Of a stretch of DNA of 64,000 nucleotides, positions 50,983-58,904 are shown in pieces. Position numbers and translations under genes: made by a program. Under the pieces are notes generated by a model. The model made no database searches. It had not been told where the DNA came from and saw only the letters and a list, made by a program, of their open reading frames with translations. Position 1 is the stretch's first letter, and every line of letters starts with the position of its first letter. Origin of the DNA: Actinoplanes missouriensis 431 (GTDB lineage Bacteria > Actinomycetota > Actinomycetes > Mycobacteriales > Micromonosporaceae); the NCBI RefSeq assembly GCF_000284295.1, contig NC_017093.1, positions 7,812,001 to 7,876,000 on the forward strand, given 5' to 3'.

Positions 50983-51326
50983 GCGGGCGCTCCCCCGAAC
51001 TCGGTGCGACGGGCGCGCAGGCGGCTGTCGGCGATCGCGGCCTGCTCGCGCAGGCGGGCGGTCTCGGCGGCCAGGCTCTGCTCGCCGGCCGCGGTGAGCC
51101 GGTAATAACGCCGGAGGCGGGACTGCACGACCTCCTCGCGGTCGACCTCGATCAGGCCCTCGGCGCGCAGCCGGTCGAGGGCGGCGTAGAGAGTGCCGGC
51201 GCGGAGACGGACCCGGCCGCCGGTCATCGCGGACACGTCCTCGATCACGGCATAGCCGTGCCGGGGCTCCTCGGCCAGGGCAGTGAGAACCAGGAAGGTC
51301 GGCTCCCGCATCGGCGCATCGCTCAT
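50979..51326 (-). CDS. PadR-family transcriptional regulator
   Basis: 115 residues, a single winged-helix domain of the short PadR-s2 type: FLVLTALAEEPRHGYAVIEDV, RVRLRAGTLYAALDRLRAEGLIEV, and RRYYRLTAAGEQ, with a C-terminal dimerisation helix. It heads a coupled operon with two membrane-protein genes. A perfect 9-3-9 palindrome lies 10 bp before the ATG; such regulators repress their own operon. Confidence 0.93.
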   Translation of the reverse strand: MSDAPMREPTFLVLTALAEEPRHGYAVIEDVSAMTGGRVRLRAGTLYAALDRLRAEGLIEVDREEVVQSRLRRYYRLTAAGEQSLAAETARLREQAAIADSRLRARRTEFGGAPA

Positions 51327-51335
51327 GCCGGCAGC

Positions 51336-51356
51336 ATATACCGATCGTCGGTATAT
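51336..51356. promoter_or_regulatory. PadR operator
   Basis: A perfect inverted repeat ATATACCGA-TCG-TCGGTATAT in the padR/dedA divergent region. PadR boxes are of this size and AT-rich ends; the site would block the padR promoter and possibly the dedA promoter. Confidence 0.75.
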
Positions 51357-51418
51357 ACGCCATGCGGTTCGTACGCTGGCTGTCGGGTAACACCAGAGAA
51401 ACCAGGGGAGGACGACAC

Positions 51419-52084
51419 ATGGCCGAAAGCGATCTCGGAAATCTCGGCGGCCTGACCGGATGGGTCGCCTCGGTGATCGAGTCGACCGGTGAGATCGGCG
51501 TCGGCCTGCTCGTCGCGCTGGAGAACCTGATCCCGCCGATCCCCAGCGAGATCGTCCTCTCGATGGCCGGCTACCTGGCGAGCGCGGGCCGGGTCAACCT
51601 GGTGCTGGTCTGGATCGCCGCCACGGTCGGCGCGCTGGTCGGCGCCTTGCTGCTCTACTGGCTCGGCCGCGGCCTCGGCGAGGAACGGCTGCGCCGCTGG
51701 CTGGACAAGGTGCCCCTGGTCGACCTCGACGACCTGGACAAGGCGGACCGCTGGTTCGAGAAGCACGAGCGGGCCACCGTCCTGTTCGGACGCTGCGCGC
51801 CGGTGGTCCGGAGCCTGGTCTCCATCCCGGCCGGGGCGAACCGGATGCCGGTGGGTCAGTTCGTCCTGTTCACCGCGATCGGCAGCGGCGTCTGGAACGC
51901 GCTATTCGTCGGCGCCGGTTACGCCCTCGGCAACCGCTGGCAGGACGTGGAGAAGTACAGCCACTGGTTCGACTACGCCATCTGGGCGTTCTTCGCGATC
52001 GCGATCGGCTCCTGGGTGGTCAAGAAGGTGCGCAAACGGCGTCGCGCGGCCGCCCGTGAGGGCGACCGCGCGTCAACCGGCTAG
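51419..52084 (+). CDS. DedA-family membrane protein
   Basis: 221 residues of the DedA/SNARE-associated superfamily. Motifs: ENLIPPIPSEIVLSMAGYLA (re-entrant loop), GRGLGEERL, and FGRCAPVVRSLVSIPAGANRMP with conserved Arg residues, then C-terminal TM helices and a basic tail. These proteins recycle undecaprenyl or phospholipid lipids and depend on the proton gradient. GGAGG precedes the ATG. Divergent from padR by 92 bp, with the PadR operator between. Confidence 0.9.
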   Translation: MAESDLGNLGGLTGWVASVIESTGEIGVGLLVALENLIPPIPSEIVLSMAGYLASAGRVNLVLVWIAATVGALVGALLLYWLGRGLGEERLRRWLDKVPLVDLDDLDKADRWFEKHERATVLFGRCAPVVRSLVSIPAGANRMPVGQFVLFTAIGSGVWNALFVGAGYALGNRWQDVEKYSHWFDYAIWAFFAIAIGSWVVKKVRKRRRAAAREGDRASTG

Positions 52085-52089
52085 CCGGT

Positions 52090-53283
52090 TCAGAAGCCGG
52101 CGCTCACCTTGGTGAACGCCCAGTCCGCCTGCGCGATGCCGGAGCAGTCGGAGACCACGCCGCCACCGGCGCAGCCGCGGTCCCGGTTGACCGCCCAGAA
52201 GGCGAAGCGGGCCAGGCCGTTGTTCCGGGCGTAGTCGCGGATCCGGGTCCAGGTCTCGACGGACGTCACCTCCTGCTGGTCGGAGAGCCCGTTCATGCCG
52301 GAGATGCCGATCCGCGAGTAGGCCTGCGCGTCGGTGTACCCGAACGTGCTCTTCAGGACGTTCTTCAGGCCCTCGGTGGCGCCGACCGTGCTGGCGTACA
52401 TGTCCGCGCCGCCGCTGAAGTCGAACGGCATCTGGGTGAAGACGTCGATGTTCGCGTTCTTCGCCTTGGCCTGCTGGATCAGCCGGACGCCGTGGGCGTT
52501 CGGCCCGGTCGTGGTGGTGCCGAAGGTGAGGATGGTCTTCACCGACGGGTTCTTCTGCTTGACGATCTTCAGCGCGTCAACGATCCGGTCCGCCACCACG
52601 TAGTTCTCGAACTCGTCGGTGTTCTCGATGTCCACGTCGATCGCCTTGAGACCGAAAGCGTCGATCACCTTCTGGTACGCCCCGGCGAGCGCTTCCGGAG
52701 TCGAGCAGTTCGGGCCGAGCTTGTTGCCGCTCCAGCCACCGATCGACGGGATCACGTCCGCCCCGGCCGCCCGGATCGCCGCGATGGTGCTGGCGTGCGC
52801 GCCGCCGGTGAGACCGGTGGAACCGTCCCAGGCCGGGTTGCAGCCGTTGCTGGCGAGGACGAAGGCGATGGTGAACGCCTTGATCCCGGTGGCGTTGACG
52901 ACGGTGGCGGGCGCCGGCGGGTTGCCCCAGCCCGGGTAGATGTACGGCGCGGCCGCCATCTTCGTCCCGGTCGTCGGCGGCGGGGTGGTCGGCCCGGTGG
53001 TGGGCGGGGTGGTCGGGGGCGTGGTGCCACCGCAGACGCCGTTGTCGGCCCAGACCGCCCACTGCGAGCTGTTGGTGGCCGGCGACTCGTTCTGGGTCCA
53101 CCACTTGGCGGTGTAGTTGTGACCGTTCTGCGAGGCGACGTTGTCCTTGACGTAGACGGCGCTCGCGCTCCAGGCCGGGGCACACGCGACGGCCGCGTTC
53201 GAGGTGGCCATCGGGAGGACCGCGGCGGCTGTTCCGGCCGTCGCGACCGCCGCGATCACGGCGATCTTCCTGCTGAGTTTCAC
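52090..53283 (-). CDS. Secreted GH18 chitinase with N-terminal CBM5/12
   Basis: 397 residues: signal peptide (cut about 30-31, SNA|A), a carbohydrate-binding module of the chitin-binding type 3 family (about 33-84; WSASAVYVKDNVASQNGHNYTAKWW), a Pro/Thr linker (about 85-108), and a GH18 domain with the catalytic DVDIE near 213-217 and the C-terminal FAFWAVNRDRGC. It hydrolyses chitin outside the cell. GTG start. The same subfamily as the lipoprotein at 31639. It is only 24 bp downstream of another chitinase gene, which may be its co-transcribed partner. Confidence 0.93.
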   Translation of the reverse strand: MKLSRKIAVIAAVATAGTAAAVLPMATSNAAVACAPAWSASAVYVKDNVASQNGHNYTAKWWTQNESPATNSSQWAVWADNGVCGGTTPPTTPPTTGPTTPPPTTGTKMAAAPYIYPGWGNPPAPATVVNATGIKAFTIAFVLASNGCNPAWDGSTGLTGGAHASTIAAIRAAGADVIPSIGGWSGNKLGPNCSTPEALAGAYQKVIDAFGLKAIDVDIENTDEFENYVVADRIVDALKIVKQKNPSVKTILTFGTTTTGPNAHGVRLIQQAKAKNANIDVFTQMPFDFSGGADMYASTVGATEGLKNVLKSTFGYTDAQAYSRIGISGMNGLSDQQEVTSVETWTRIRDYARNNGLARFAFWAVNRDRGCAGGGVVSDCSGIAQADWAFTKVSAGF

Positions 53284-53307
53284 GGGACGCTCCGAGAGGG
53301 GAGGGGA

Positions 53308-54594
53308 TCAGGGGAGGGTGGCGAGGTGCGGGTCGACGGTGTTGGCCCAGCTGGTGCCGTTGGTGACGTCCCAGTTGATGGACCAGGTCATCGCTCCGCG
53401 GATTCCCGGGTACGTGGCCGGGGGCTTGAAGGTGCCGCAGTTGGTGCCCCGGGCGAGGCAGTCGAGCGCGGCGTTGACCACCGACGGCGCCACGTATCCG
53501 CCGCCGGCCGCCCGGGTGCTGGCCGGCAGGCCGAGGGCGATCTGGTCGGGGCGCAGGCCGTTCTGCAGCGGGATGCAGGCGAGGGCGGTCAGGAAGTTGA
53601 CGGTTCCCTGGCTGTACGCGGCGTTGTTGTCGCAGCCGAGCATGGAGCCGGAGTTGTAGTACTGGGTGAAGACGACGGTGAGGATGTCCTTGATGTCGAG
53701 CGCCAGCTTGAAGTACGAGGACTGCGGACTCTGCATGTCGATGGTCTGCGGCGCCATCGTGATGATCAGGTTGCTGCCCGCCTTGGCCCGCAGTGACCGC
53801 AGGGCGCTCGCCATGTAGGTCGGGTTCAGCCCGTTCTCGAGGTCGATGTCGACGCCGTCGAACCCGTAGGTCCGGATCAGCGAGTGCACCGAGTCGGCGA
53901 ACGCGGTGGCGGCCGCCGTGCTGTTGACCGCGACCGTGCCCTTCTCGCCGCCGACCGAGATGATCACCTTCTTGCCGCGCGCGTGCAGGGTGGCGATGTC
54001 CGCCTTGAACTGCGCGTCGGTGTATCCGCCGACCGCGGTGGCCAGGCCCGGGTCGAGATTGAAGGTGACCGCACCGGCCGTCGTGGTGGCGTCGGCGAAG
54101 GCGACCGCGATCAGGTCGTAGGCGGCGGGGACGTCGGCCAGCTTGAGGGGCGCGGCGCCGTTGTCGAAGTTCTGCCAGTACCCGGTGATGAAGTGCGCCG
54201 GTAGCGCCCCGTTGCTCGGAGACTGCGAGGTCGAGGGCGAACTCGACGGCGAGGAGGAGGGGGACGACGACGGGGACGACGAGGGCGAGGTGGAGGGCGA
54301 CGACGAGGGGGACGACGACGGCGAGGGATTGACCCCGCCCTCACACACCCCGTTGTCGGCCCAGACGTCCCACTGCCCACTCCGGACGGACGGGGACTCG
54401 TTCTGCGTCCACCACTTCGCGGTGTAGTTGTGGCCGGCCAGCGAGACCACGTTGCCCTTCACGTACACGGCGGACGAGTTCCACGCGGTGGCGCAGGCGG
54501 TGGCGGCCTGGGCGTTGCCCGCGAACCACGTCGCCGCGCCTCCGGCGACGAGCGCCGTGACCGTTGCGAGGATGACCGATCTGGAGCGCTTCAT
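53308..54594 (-). CDS. Secreted GH18 chitinase with CBM5/12 and Ser-Pro linker
   Basis: 428 residues: signal peptide (about 1-31), chitin-binding module (about 33-84, WNSSAVYVKGNVVSLAGHNYTAKWW), an Asn/Ser/Pro repeat linker (about 89-127), then a GH18 domain with a complete active-site DGVDIDLE at 246-253 (Glu253). The two CBMs of this and the next chitinase are near-identical, but the catalytic domains are different GH18 subfamilies, so they complement each other in chitin attack. ATG at 54594 with AAGGA. An AT-rich promoter region with a palindrome is upstream. Confidence 0.94.
   Translation of the reverse strand: MKRSRSVILATVTALVAGGAATWFAGNAQAATACATAWNSSAVYVKGNVVSLAGHNYTAKWWTQNESPSVRSGQWDVWADNGVCEGGVNPSPSSSPSSSPSTSPSSSPSSSPSSSPSSSPSTSQSPSNGALPAHFITGYWQNFDNGAAPLKLADVPAAYDLIAVAFADATTTAGAVTFNLDPGLATAVGGYTDAQFKADIATLHARGKKVIISVGGEKGTVAVNSTAAATAFADSVHSLIRTYGFDGVDIDLENGLNPTYMASALRSLRAKAGSNLIITMAPQTIDMQSPQSSYFKLALDIKDILTVVFTQYYNSGSMLGCDNNAAYSQGTVNFLTALACIPLQNGLRPDQIALGLPASTRAAGGGYVAPSVVNAALDCLARGTNCGTFKPPATYPGIRGAMTWSINWDVTNGTSWANTVDPHLATLP
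54220..54330 (-). repeat. Ser-Pro linker repeats in the GH18 chitinase
   Basis: Tandem 9-18-bp units encode PSSSPSSSPST-type repeats (residues about 89-125). It links the CBM to the catalytic domain; copy number is likely variable. Confidence 0.8.
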
Positions 54595-54637
54595 CGACGT
54601 CCTTCCGTACACACTGTGAGGTGTATCAATCTTTAGG

Positions 54638-54649
54638 ACTGTTAACAGT
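54638..54649. promoter_or_regulatory. Palindrome in the chitinase promoter
   Basis: A perfect 12-bp palindrome ACTGTTAACAGT, 44 bp before the chitinase ATG. Streptomyces chitinase promoters carry inverted repeats bound by sugar-responsive repressors such as DasR (ACTGGTCTAGACC-type boxes); this is similar only in its ACT...AGT ends. Confidence 0.5.
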
Positions 54650-54701
54650 AAAAGTAAAGAGTGACAGCCTTAAACATCCTTAAAAATCTTCGGGTACGAC
54701 A

Positions 54702-54737
54702 ATGGGCCGCAACCGCAGGTCAGCGGCTACGACCCAT
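54702..54737 (-). terminator. Possible terminator of the GH16 gene
   Basis: ATGGGCCGC (54702-54710) pairs with an interrupted GCGG-TACGA-CCCAT arm (54723-54737), 22 bp after the GH16 stop on the minus strand. The stem is imperfect and the T-run short. Confidence 0.35.
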
Positions 54738-54759
54738 CAAAATCAGTCGTTAAAAAGTA

Positions 54760-56118
54760 TTACCGTCGGAACTGGATCCAGTTGAGGTTCACAAAGTCAG
54801 CGGGTTGACCGCTACTGAACGTCACGAACACCGTGTGCATGCCCGTCACGTTCGAGACGTTGCCCGGAATCGACTGCCAGGTCTGCCATCCGCCGGTGCC
54901 ACCGAGCGCGAAGCTGCCGATCGGCGCGTTGCTCCGGCTGTCGAGCCGCACCTCGACCAGACCGCTGACTCCCCCGGCCGCCCCGGATGCGACACGTGCC
55001 ACGAAGTCCCGCACTCCGCCCGTACCGAAATCGACGTTGTTGAACTGCAGCCAGTCACCGTTCGCGATCCAGCCGACGTCCTGGCCGCCCTCCGCGCACG
55101 TCTCCACCTGGACTCCCGCGGACGCGTTGTAGGACTCCGCCTCGATCCGGGAGTACGCGTCCCGGGTGGAGCCGCCGGACGTGGGCGAGGTGGTCGGCGT
55201 GGTGCCGCCGGAGGACTGCCAGACCGCCACGTAGTCGACGAGCATCGGGACGCCAGGCTGGGTCTGCGCGGTGGGACCGCCGCCGAAGGCCGCCGGGAAG
55301 CCGCCGCCGATCGCCACGTTGAGGATCACGAACATGCCGTGGTGGGTCGCGTTGTTCCAGGTGGTGGCGTCGACCGCAGTCGAATTGAGGGTGAAGTAGT
55401 TGACCCCGTCGAGGTACCACCGCATCTGCTCGGGCGAGGTGCTGCGGTCGTACTCCACGGCGTAGGTGTGGAAGCTCGACAGGCAGCCGCTGCAGGCGCG
55501 CTCACCGCTGGTCAGACCGGTGGTCTCGTTGCACGGGCCGCCCGGGTTCGTCCCGCAGTGCAGGGCCGCGAAGACGCTGGACCGCCCGTTGATGTTCTCC
55601 ATGATGTCCCACTCGCCGATGCCCGGCCAGTTGGTGGCGCCGACCGGGCGGGCCGCGTCGCCGAGGGCCCAGAACGCCGGCCAGTAACCGGCGGCCGCCG
55701 CGCCCGTCACGTTCGGTTGCTGGATACGCGCCTCGATCCGCACCCGGCCGCCGACCGGCGCGGCGAAGTCGGTCCGCTGGGTCTCCACCCGGCCGGACGT
55801 CCACCGGCCCGCCGAGTCCCGGAGCGGCTTGATCGCCAGGTTGCCGCTGCCGTCCTGGTACACGTTCGCGGTCGAGTCGGTCATCGTCTCGACCTCGCCG
55901 GTGCCCCAGTTGGCGGCGCCGCCCGGATATCCGGTGCCGGCGGAGTAGAGCCAGTTGCCGCGGTTGAGCCCGGTGCCCGCGGCACCGGTGAAGTCGTCGC
56001 TGAAGACCAGCGTCATGCCGGACGGCGGCGGGGGCACCGCCGCGTCGGCCGTGGTCACGATCGTCACGGAGGCGGCCACCACGAGAGCGGCCGCGGCGAG
56101 AACTCGGAGACTTCGCAT
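54760..56118 (-). CDS. Secreted GH16 beta-glucanase with C-terminal CBM6
   Basis: 452 residues: signal peptide (about 1-27), a GH16 domain (about 35-290) with the catalytic ExDxxE as EWDIME (169-174), aromatic substrate residues (GYWPAFWALG), a short Thr/Ser linker, and a CBM6 (about 317-452; RIEAESYNASAGVQVE, NGDWLQFNNVDFG, VNLNWIQFRR). It is predicted to hydrolyse beta-1,3- or beta-1,3/1,4-glucans such as fungal laminarin. ATG at 56118. The upstream palindrome GAGAGCGCTCTC suggests LacI-family control. Confidence 0.93.
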   Translation of the reverse strand: MRSLRVLAAAALVVAASVTIVTTADAAVPPPPSGMTLVFSDDFTGAAGTGLNRGNWLYSAGTGYPGGAANWGTGEVETMTDSTANVYQDGSGNLAIKPLRDSAGRWTSGRVETQRTDFAAPVGGRVRIEARIQQPNVTGAAAAGYWPAFWALGDAARPVGATNWPGIGEWDIMENINGRSSVFAALHCGTNPGGPCNETTGLTSGERACSGCLSSFHTYAVEYDRSTSPEQMRWYLDGVNYFTLNSTAVDATTWNNATHHGMFVILNVAIGGGFPAAFGGGPTAQTQPGVPMLVDYVAVWQSSGGTTPTTSPTSGGSTRDAYSRIEAESYNASAGVQVETCAEGGQDVGWIANGDWLQFNNVDFGTGGVRDFVARVASGAAGGVSGLVEVRLDSRSNAPIGSFALGGTGGWQTWQSIPGNVSNVTGMHTVFVTFSSGQPADFVNLNWIQFRR

Positions 56119-56146
56119 GGGGACACACGCCTTTCGAGGGGGACGA

Positions 56147-56158
56147 GAGAGCGCTCTC
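56147..56158. promoter_or_regulatory. LacI/CebR-type operator before the GH16 gene
   Basis: A perfect palindrome GAGAGCGCTCTC, 28 bp upstream of the ATG. The actinomycete LacI-family consensus for cellulase genes (TGGGAGCGCTCCCA) shares the GAGCGCTC core. Confidence 0.65.
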
Positions 56159-56245
56159 ACGGCAGTTTCACGCTTGTTACACGGTGTGTCAACATGTACG
56201 AATGTCAATGCTTAGCGGCACGTCCCCACGGGTACTTGGCGGCCC

Positions 56246-57412
56246 ATGGACACCGCCACCGAGGGGACCACGCTCCCCGCGGACATCGCCGCCGAGGCCG
56301 AGCGCCACGATCTGCTGACCCTGGGCATCGAAGAGGAGTACCTGCTCGTCGACGCGGCGGAGCCACGCGCCGTGGAGGCGGTCGACGACGTCTTCGCCGA
56401 GCTGCCCGAAGAGATCCGGGGCGGCGTTCAGCACGAGTACTACCGCAGCCAGATCGAGGTGGCCAGCCCGCCCCGGCTCGACCTCGCCGACCTGCGCGCG
56501 GAGATGACCCGGCTGCGGTCCGGCGTCGCGGCTGCCGCCGAACGCGCCGGCGCCCGCCTGGTCGCGGTCGGCACCGGCCCGGCCGCCGGGCCCAACCTGC
56601 GGATCGTGGACAAACCCCGGTACCACCGGATGCGGGACCGTTTCGGCGACCTCTCCCCCGGTCAGGGCATGTGCGGCACCCACGTGCACGTGAGCATCCC
56701 GGACCCGGAGACCGGCGTCAAAGTCCTCAACCACTTGCGCCCGTGGCTCCCCGTGCTGCAGGCCGCCGCCGCCAACTCCCCGCTCTTTGCCGGGCGCGAC
56801 ACCGGGTACGCCAGCTGGCGCTCGATGATGTGGGAGCGCTGGCCCACCGTCGGCCCGACGCCGTACCTGCGCTCGCACGAGCACTACCTGACGCTCATCT
56901 CGGACCTCGAGGCGAGCGGGGCGATGCTCGACGAGGGGATGCTCTACTGGTACGCCCGGCTCTCCGCGAACTACCCCACCGTCGAGATCCGGCTGGGCGA
57001 CGTGACCCCGACCCTCGACGACGCGATGCTGCTCACCGCGCTCGCCCGGGGCCTGGTCGCGACCCTGTTGCGCGAGGTGCGCGACGGCATCGAGGCCCCG
57101 GACGTGGAGCACCCGCTGCTGATGGCCGCGCACTGGCGTGCCGCGCACGACGGGCTGGAAGGGCTCAACATCGACATGGCCACCCGGGAACCCCGGCCGG
57201 CCTGGCGGCTGATGCGGCAGCTCTTCGACTATGTGCGCCCGGAGCTGGAGCGACACGGTGACCTGGAGACCACGACGGTCCTGATGGGACGGCTGCGGGC
57301 CGGCGGGACCGGTGGGGCACGGCAGCGCGCCATGCTGGCCCGGGGCGCCTCGGTCGCGGACGTGGTGGACGAGCTCGCCCGCCTCACGAAAGCGACAGAA
57401 CCGGACCGATAA
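56246..57412 (+). CDS. Carboxylate-amine ligase, YbdK/glutamate-cysteine ligase family 2
   Basis: 388 residues with GIEEEYLLVD at 27-36 (Glu metal site), HEYYRSQIE, GTHVHVSIPD and YPTVEIRLGD. Proteins of this group form gamma-glutamyl or related amide bonds, with weak glutamate-cysteine ligase activity reported for YbdK. Actinomycetes use mycothiol, not glutathione, so a different product (for example an ergothioneine precursor, as for EgtA) is possible, but ergothioneine genes are not near. ATG at 56246. It is divergent from the GH16 gene. Confidence 0.88.
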   Translation: MDTATEGTTLPADIAAEAERHDLLTLGIEEEYLLVDAAEPRAVEAVDDVFAELPEEIRGGVQHEYYRSQIEVASPPRLDLADLRAEMTRLRSGVAAAAERAGARLVAVGTGPAAGPNLRIVDKPRYHRMRDRFGDLSPGQGMCGTHVHVSIPDPETGVKVLNHLRPWLPVLQAAAANSPLFAGRDTGYASWRSMMWERWPTVGPTPYLRSHEHYLTLISDLEASGAMLDEGMLYWYARLSANYPTVEIRLGDVTPTLDDAMLLTALARGLVATLLREVRDGIEAPDVEHPLLMAAHWRAAHDGLEGLNIDMATREPRPAWRLMRQLFDYVRPELERHGDLETTTVLMGRLRAGGTGGARQRAMLARGASVADVVDELARLTKATEPDR

Positions 57413-57452
57413 GGATCACACCCCTATCGGTGCGGATATTGCTGAGCGTAGT

Positions 57453-57486
57453 CACGTACGGTGACCTGGGGAAATCACCGTACGTG
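57453..57486. promoter_or_regulatory. 12-bp inverted repeat upstream of the deacetylase gene
   Basis: CACGTACGGTGA (57453-57464), spacer of 10, TCACCGTACGTG (57475-57486): a perfect inverted repeat between two plus-strand genes. No T-tract follows, and the stop codon is 41 bp away, so it may be an operator or a leader hairpin of the deacetylase gene. Confidence 0.5.
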
Positions 57487-57544
57487 GTAGTGAGATGACC
57501 GATTCGGTATCGCGTTCGATCATGCCGCACGGTAGGCATGACGG

Positions 57545-58894
57545 ATGTTTCCGCACAACCCGCGCCCAGCAGCACCGACGTCGGGTGTGGACGGCGCGAA
57601 AGGCGGGCGGCACCGCAGGGCGGAGACGTCGGCCGAGAGCGTCCCGGGCCCCTCCCGGGCCACCCGCCGGACCCGCGGCAGCAAGCCGCGCACCGCCCGT
57701 CATGCGCGCCGCACCCCCTCGGCGCAGACCGGCGCCCACCGCGCACCGGGGACGCTGCCCGTCGAGGAGTGGATGGCCGCCGCGCGGAACCGGCCGGCGC
57801 TGCTGCTCGGCACCCTCGTCGTCGCCGGCGTGCTGCTCGCCTCGGTGCCGACGATCCCGCAGCAGGACGGCGAGCCGACAAGCGTGATGAACGCCGCGGC
57901 GCAGGCCGTCGCGTCCCGGGTGACCAACCCCAAGGCGACGCCGACCCCGGCGGTCGACGAGGACCCGTGGACCGAGCCCGCCGCCGAGCCCGAGGAGACG
58001 CAGGTCGCCGCGCCGCAGCGTCCGGTCGCCACGCCGACCCGGACCCGGCCCACCTCCGAGGCGCAGCAGGCCGGGCGGAAAGCGCCGCGCGGCGACGGCC
58101 CGGCCAACTCGCTGGTGACCACCGGCTCCCGCACGGTGACCCTCAGCTTCGACGACGGCCCCGACCCGAACGAGACGCCGAAGATCCTCGACATCCTGGC
58201 GAAATACCAGGTGAAGGCGGTCTTCTGCCTGGTCGGCTCGCAGGCGCAGAAACACCCCGACCTGGTCCGGAAGATCACCGAGGCCGGGCATGTGCTCTGC
58301 AACCACACCTGGGACCACGATCTGAAGATCGGCAAGAAGAAGCCGGAGCAGATCCTCCGCGACCTGGACCGGACCAACGCGGCGATCCGGGCGGCCGTGC
58401 CCGGCGCGGCGATCCCCTACTTCCGGGCGCCCGGCGGCAACTTCACCGTCCGGCTGGTCGACGTGGCCTACTCGAGCGGCATGACGTCGCTCTACTGGGA
58501 CGTCGACCCGCGCGACTGGTACCACCCGGCCGGCGAGTCCGACGCGGACCACGTGAAGCGGGTGGTGGCCGAGGTCAAGAAGAACACCCGGCCGGGATCG
58601 ATCATCCTGTCGCACGACTTCAACCAGCCGGCCACGACCACCGCCTACCAGCAGCTGATGCCGTGGCTGACCAGCAACTTCACGGTGGGCCTGCCGGGCT
58701 CGGCACCGACGCCGGCCACGACCGCGCCGGCCACCCCCTCGACGCCCGTGACGACGGCTCCGACGCCCTCGGCGCCGGTTGCCACCCCGACGTCGCCGAC
58801 CCCGGCGCCGCCGGCCGTCTCGGAGTCCCCGGCGGCGCCCGAGGGCGTGGCGGCCGCCGGCGTCACCCCGCCGGCGACGACCCCGGCCGGCTGA
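57545..58894 (+). CDS. Membrane-anchored polysaccharide deacetylase
   Basis: 449 residues: a long basic cytoplasmic head (1-80), one TM segment (84-100), a Pro/Thr/Glu-rich stalk, a NodB domain with SFDDGPDP at 201-208, HTWDHD at 254-259 and FRAPGG, then an Ala/Pro/Thr-rich C-terminal tail (from about 393). Predicted to de-N-acetylate GlcNAc or MurNAc in peptidoglycan or chitin-like polymers at the outer face. ATG at 57545. It is the second NodB protein in the window, without a fused synthase. Confidence 0.88.
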   Translation: MFPHNPRPAAPTSGVDGAKGGRHRRAETSAESVPGPSRATRRTRGSKPRTARHARRTPSAQTGAHRAPGTLPVEEWMAAARNRPALLLGTLVVAGVLLASVPTIPQQDGEPTSVMNAAAQAVASRVTNPKATPTPAVDEDPWTEPAAEPEETQVAAPQRPVATPTRTRPTSEAQQAGRKAPRGDGPANSLVTTGSRTVTLSFDDGPDPNETPKILDILAKYQVKAVFCLVGSQAQKHPDLVRKITEAGHVLCNHTWDHDLKIGKKKPEQILRDLDRTNAAIRAAVPGAAIPYFRAPGGNFTVRLVDVAYSSGMTSLYWDVDPRDWYHPAGESDADHVKRVVAEVKKNTRPGSIILSHDFNQPATTTAYQQLMPWLTSNFTVGLPGSAPTPATTAPATPSTPVTTAPTPSAPVATPTSPTPAPPAVSESPAAPEGVAAAGVTPPATTPAG

Positions 58895-58904
58895 GAAGGC
58901 CGCG

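Noticed and set aside
57413..57544. A c-di-AMP riboswitch before the deacetylase gene
   Set aside because: Only a simple inverted repeat is seen; the conserved multi-helix core of that riboswitch is not recognisable in 132 bp.
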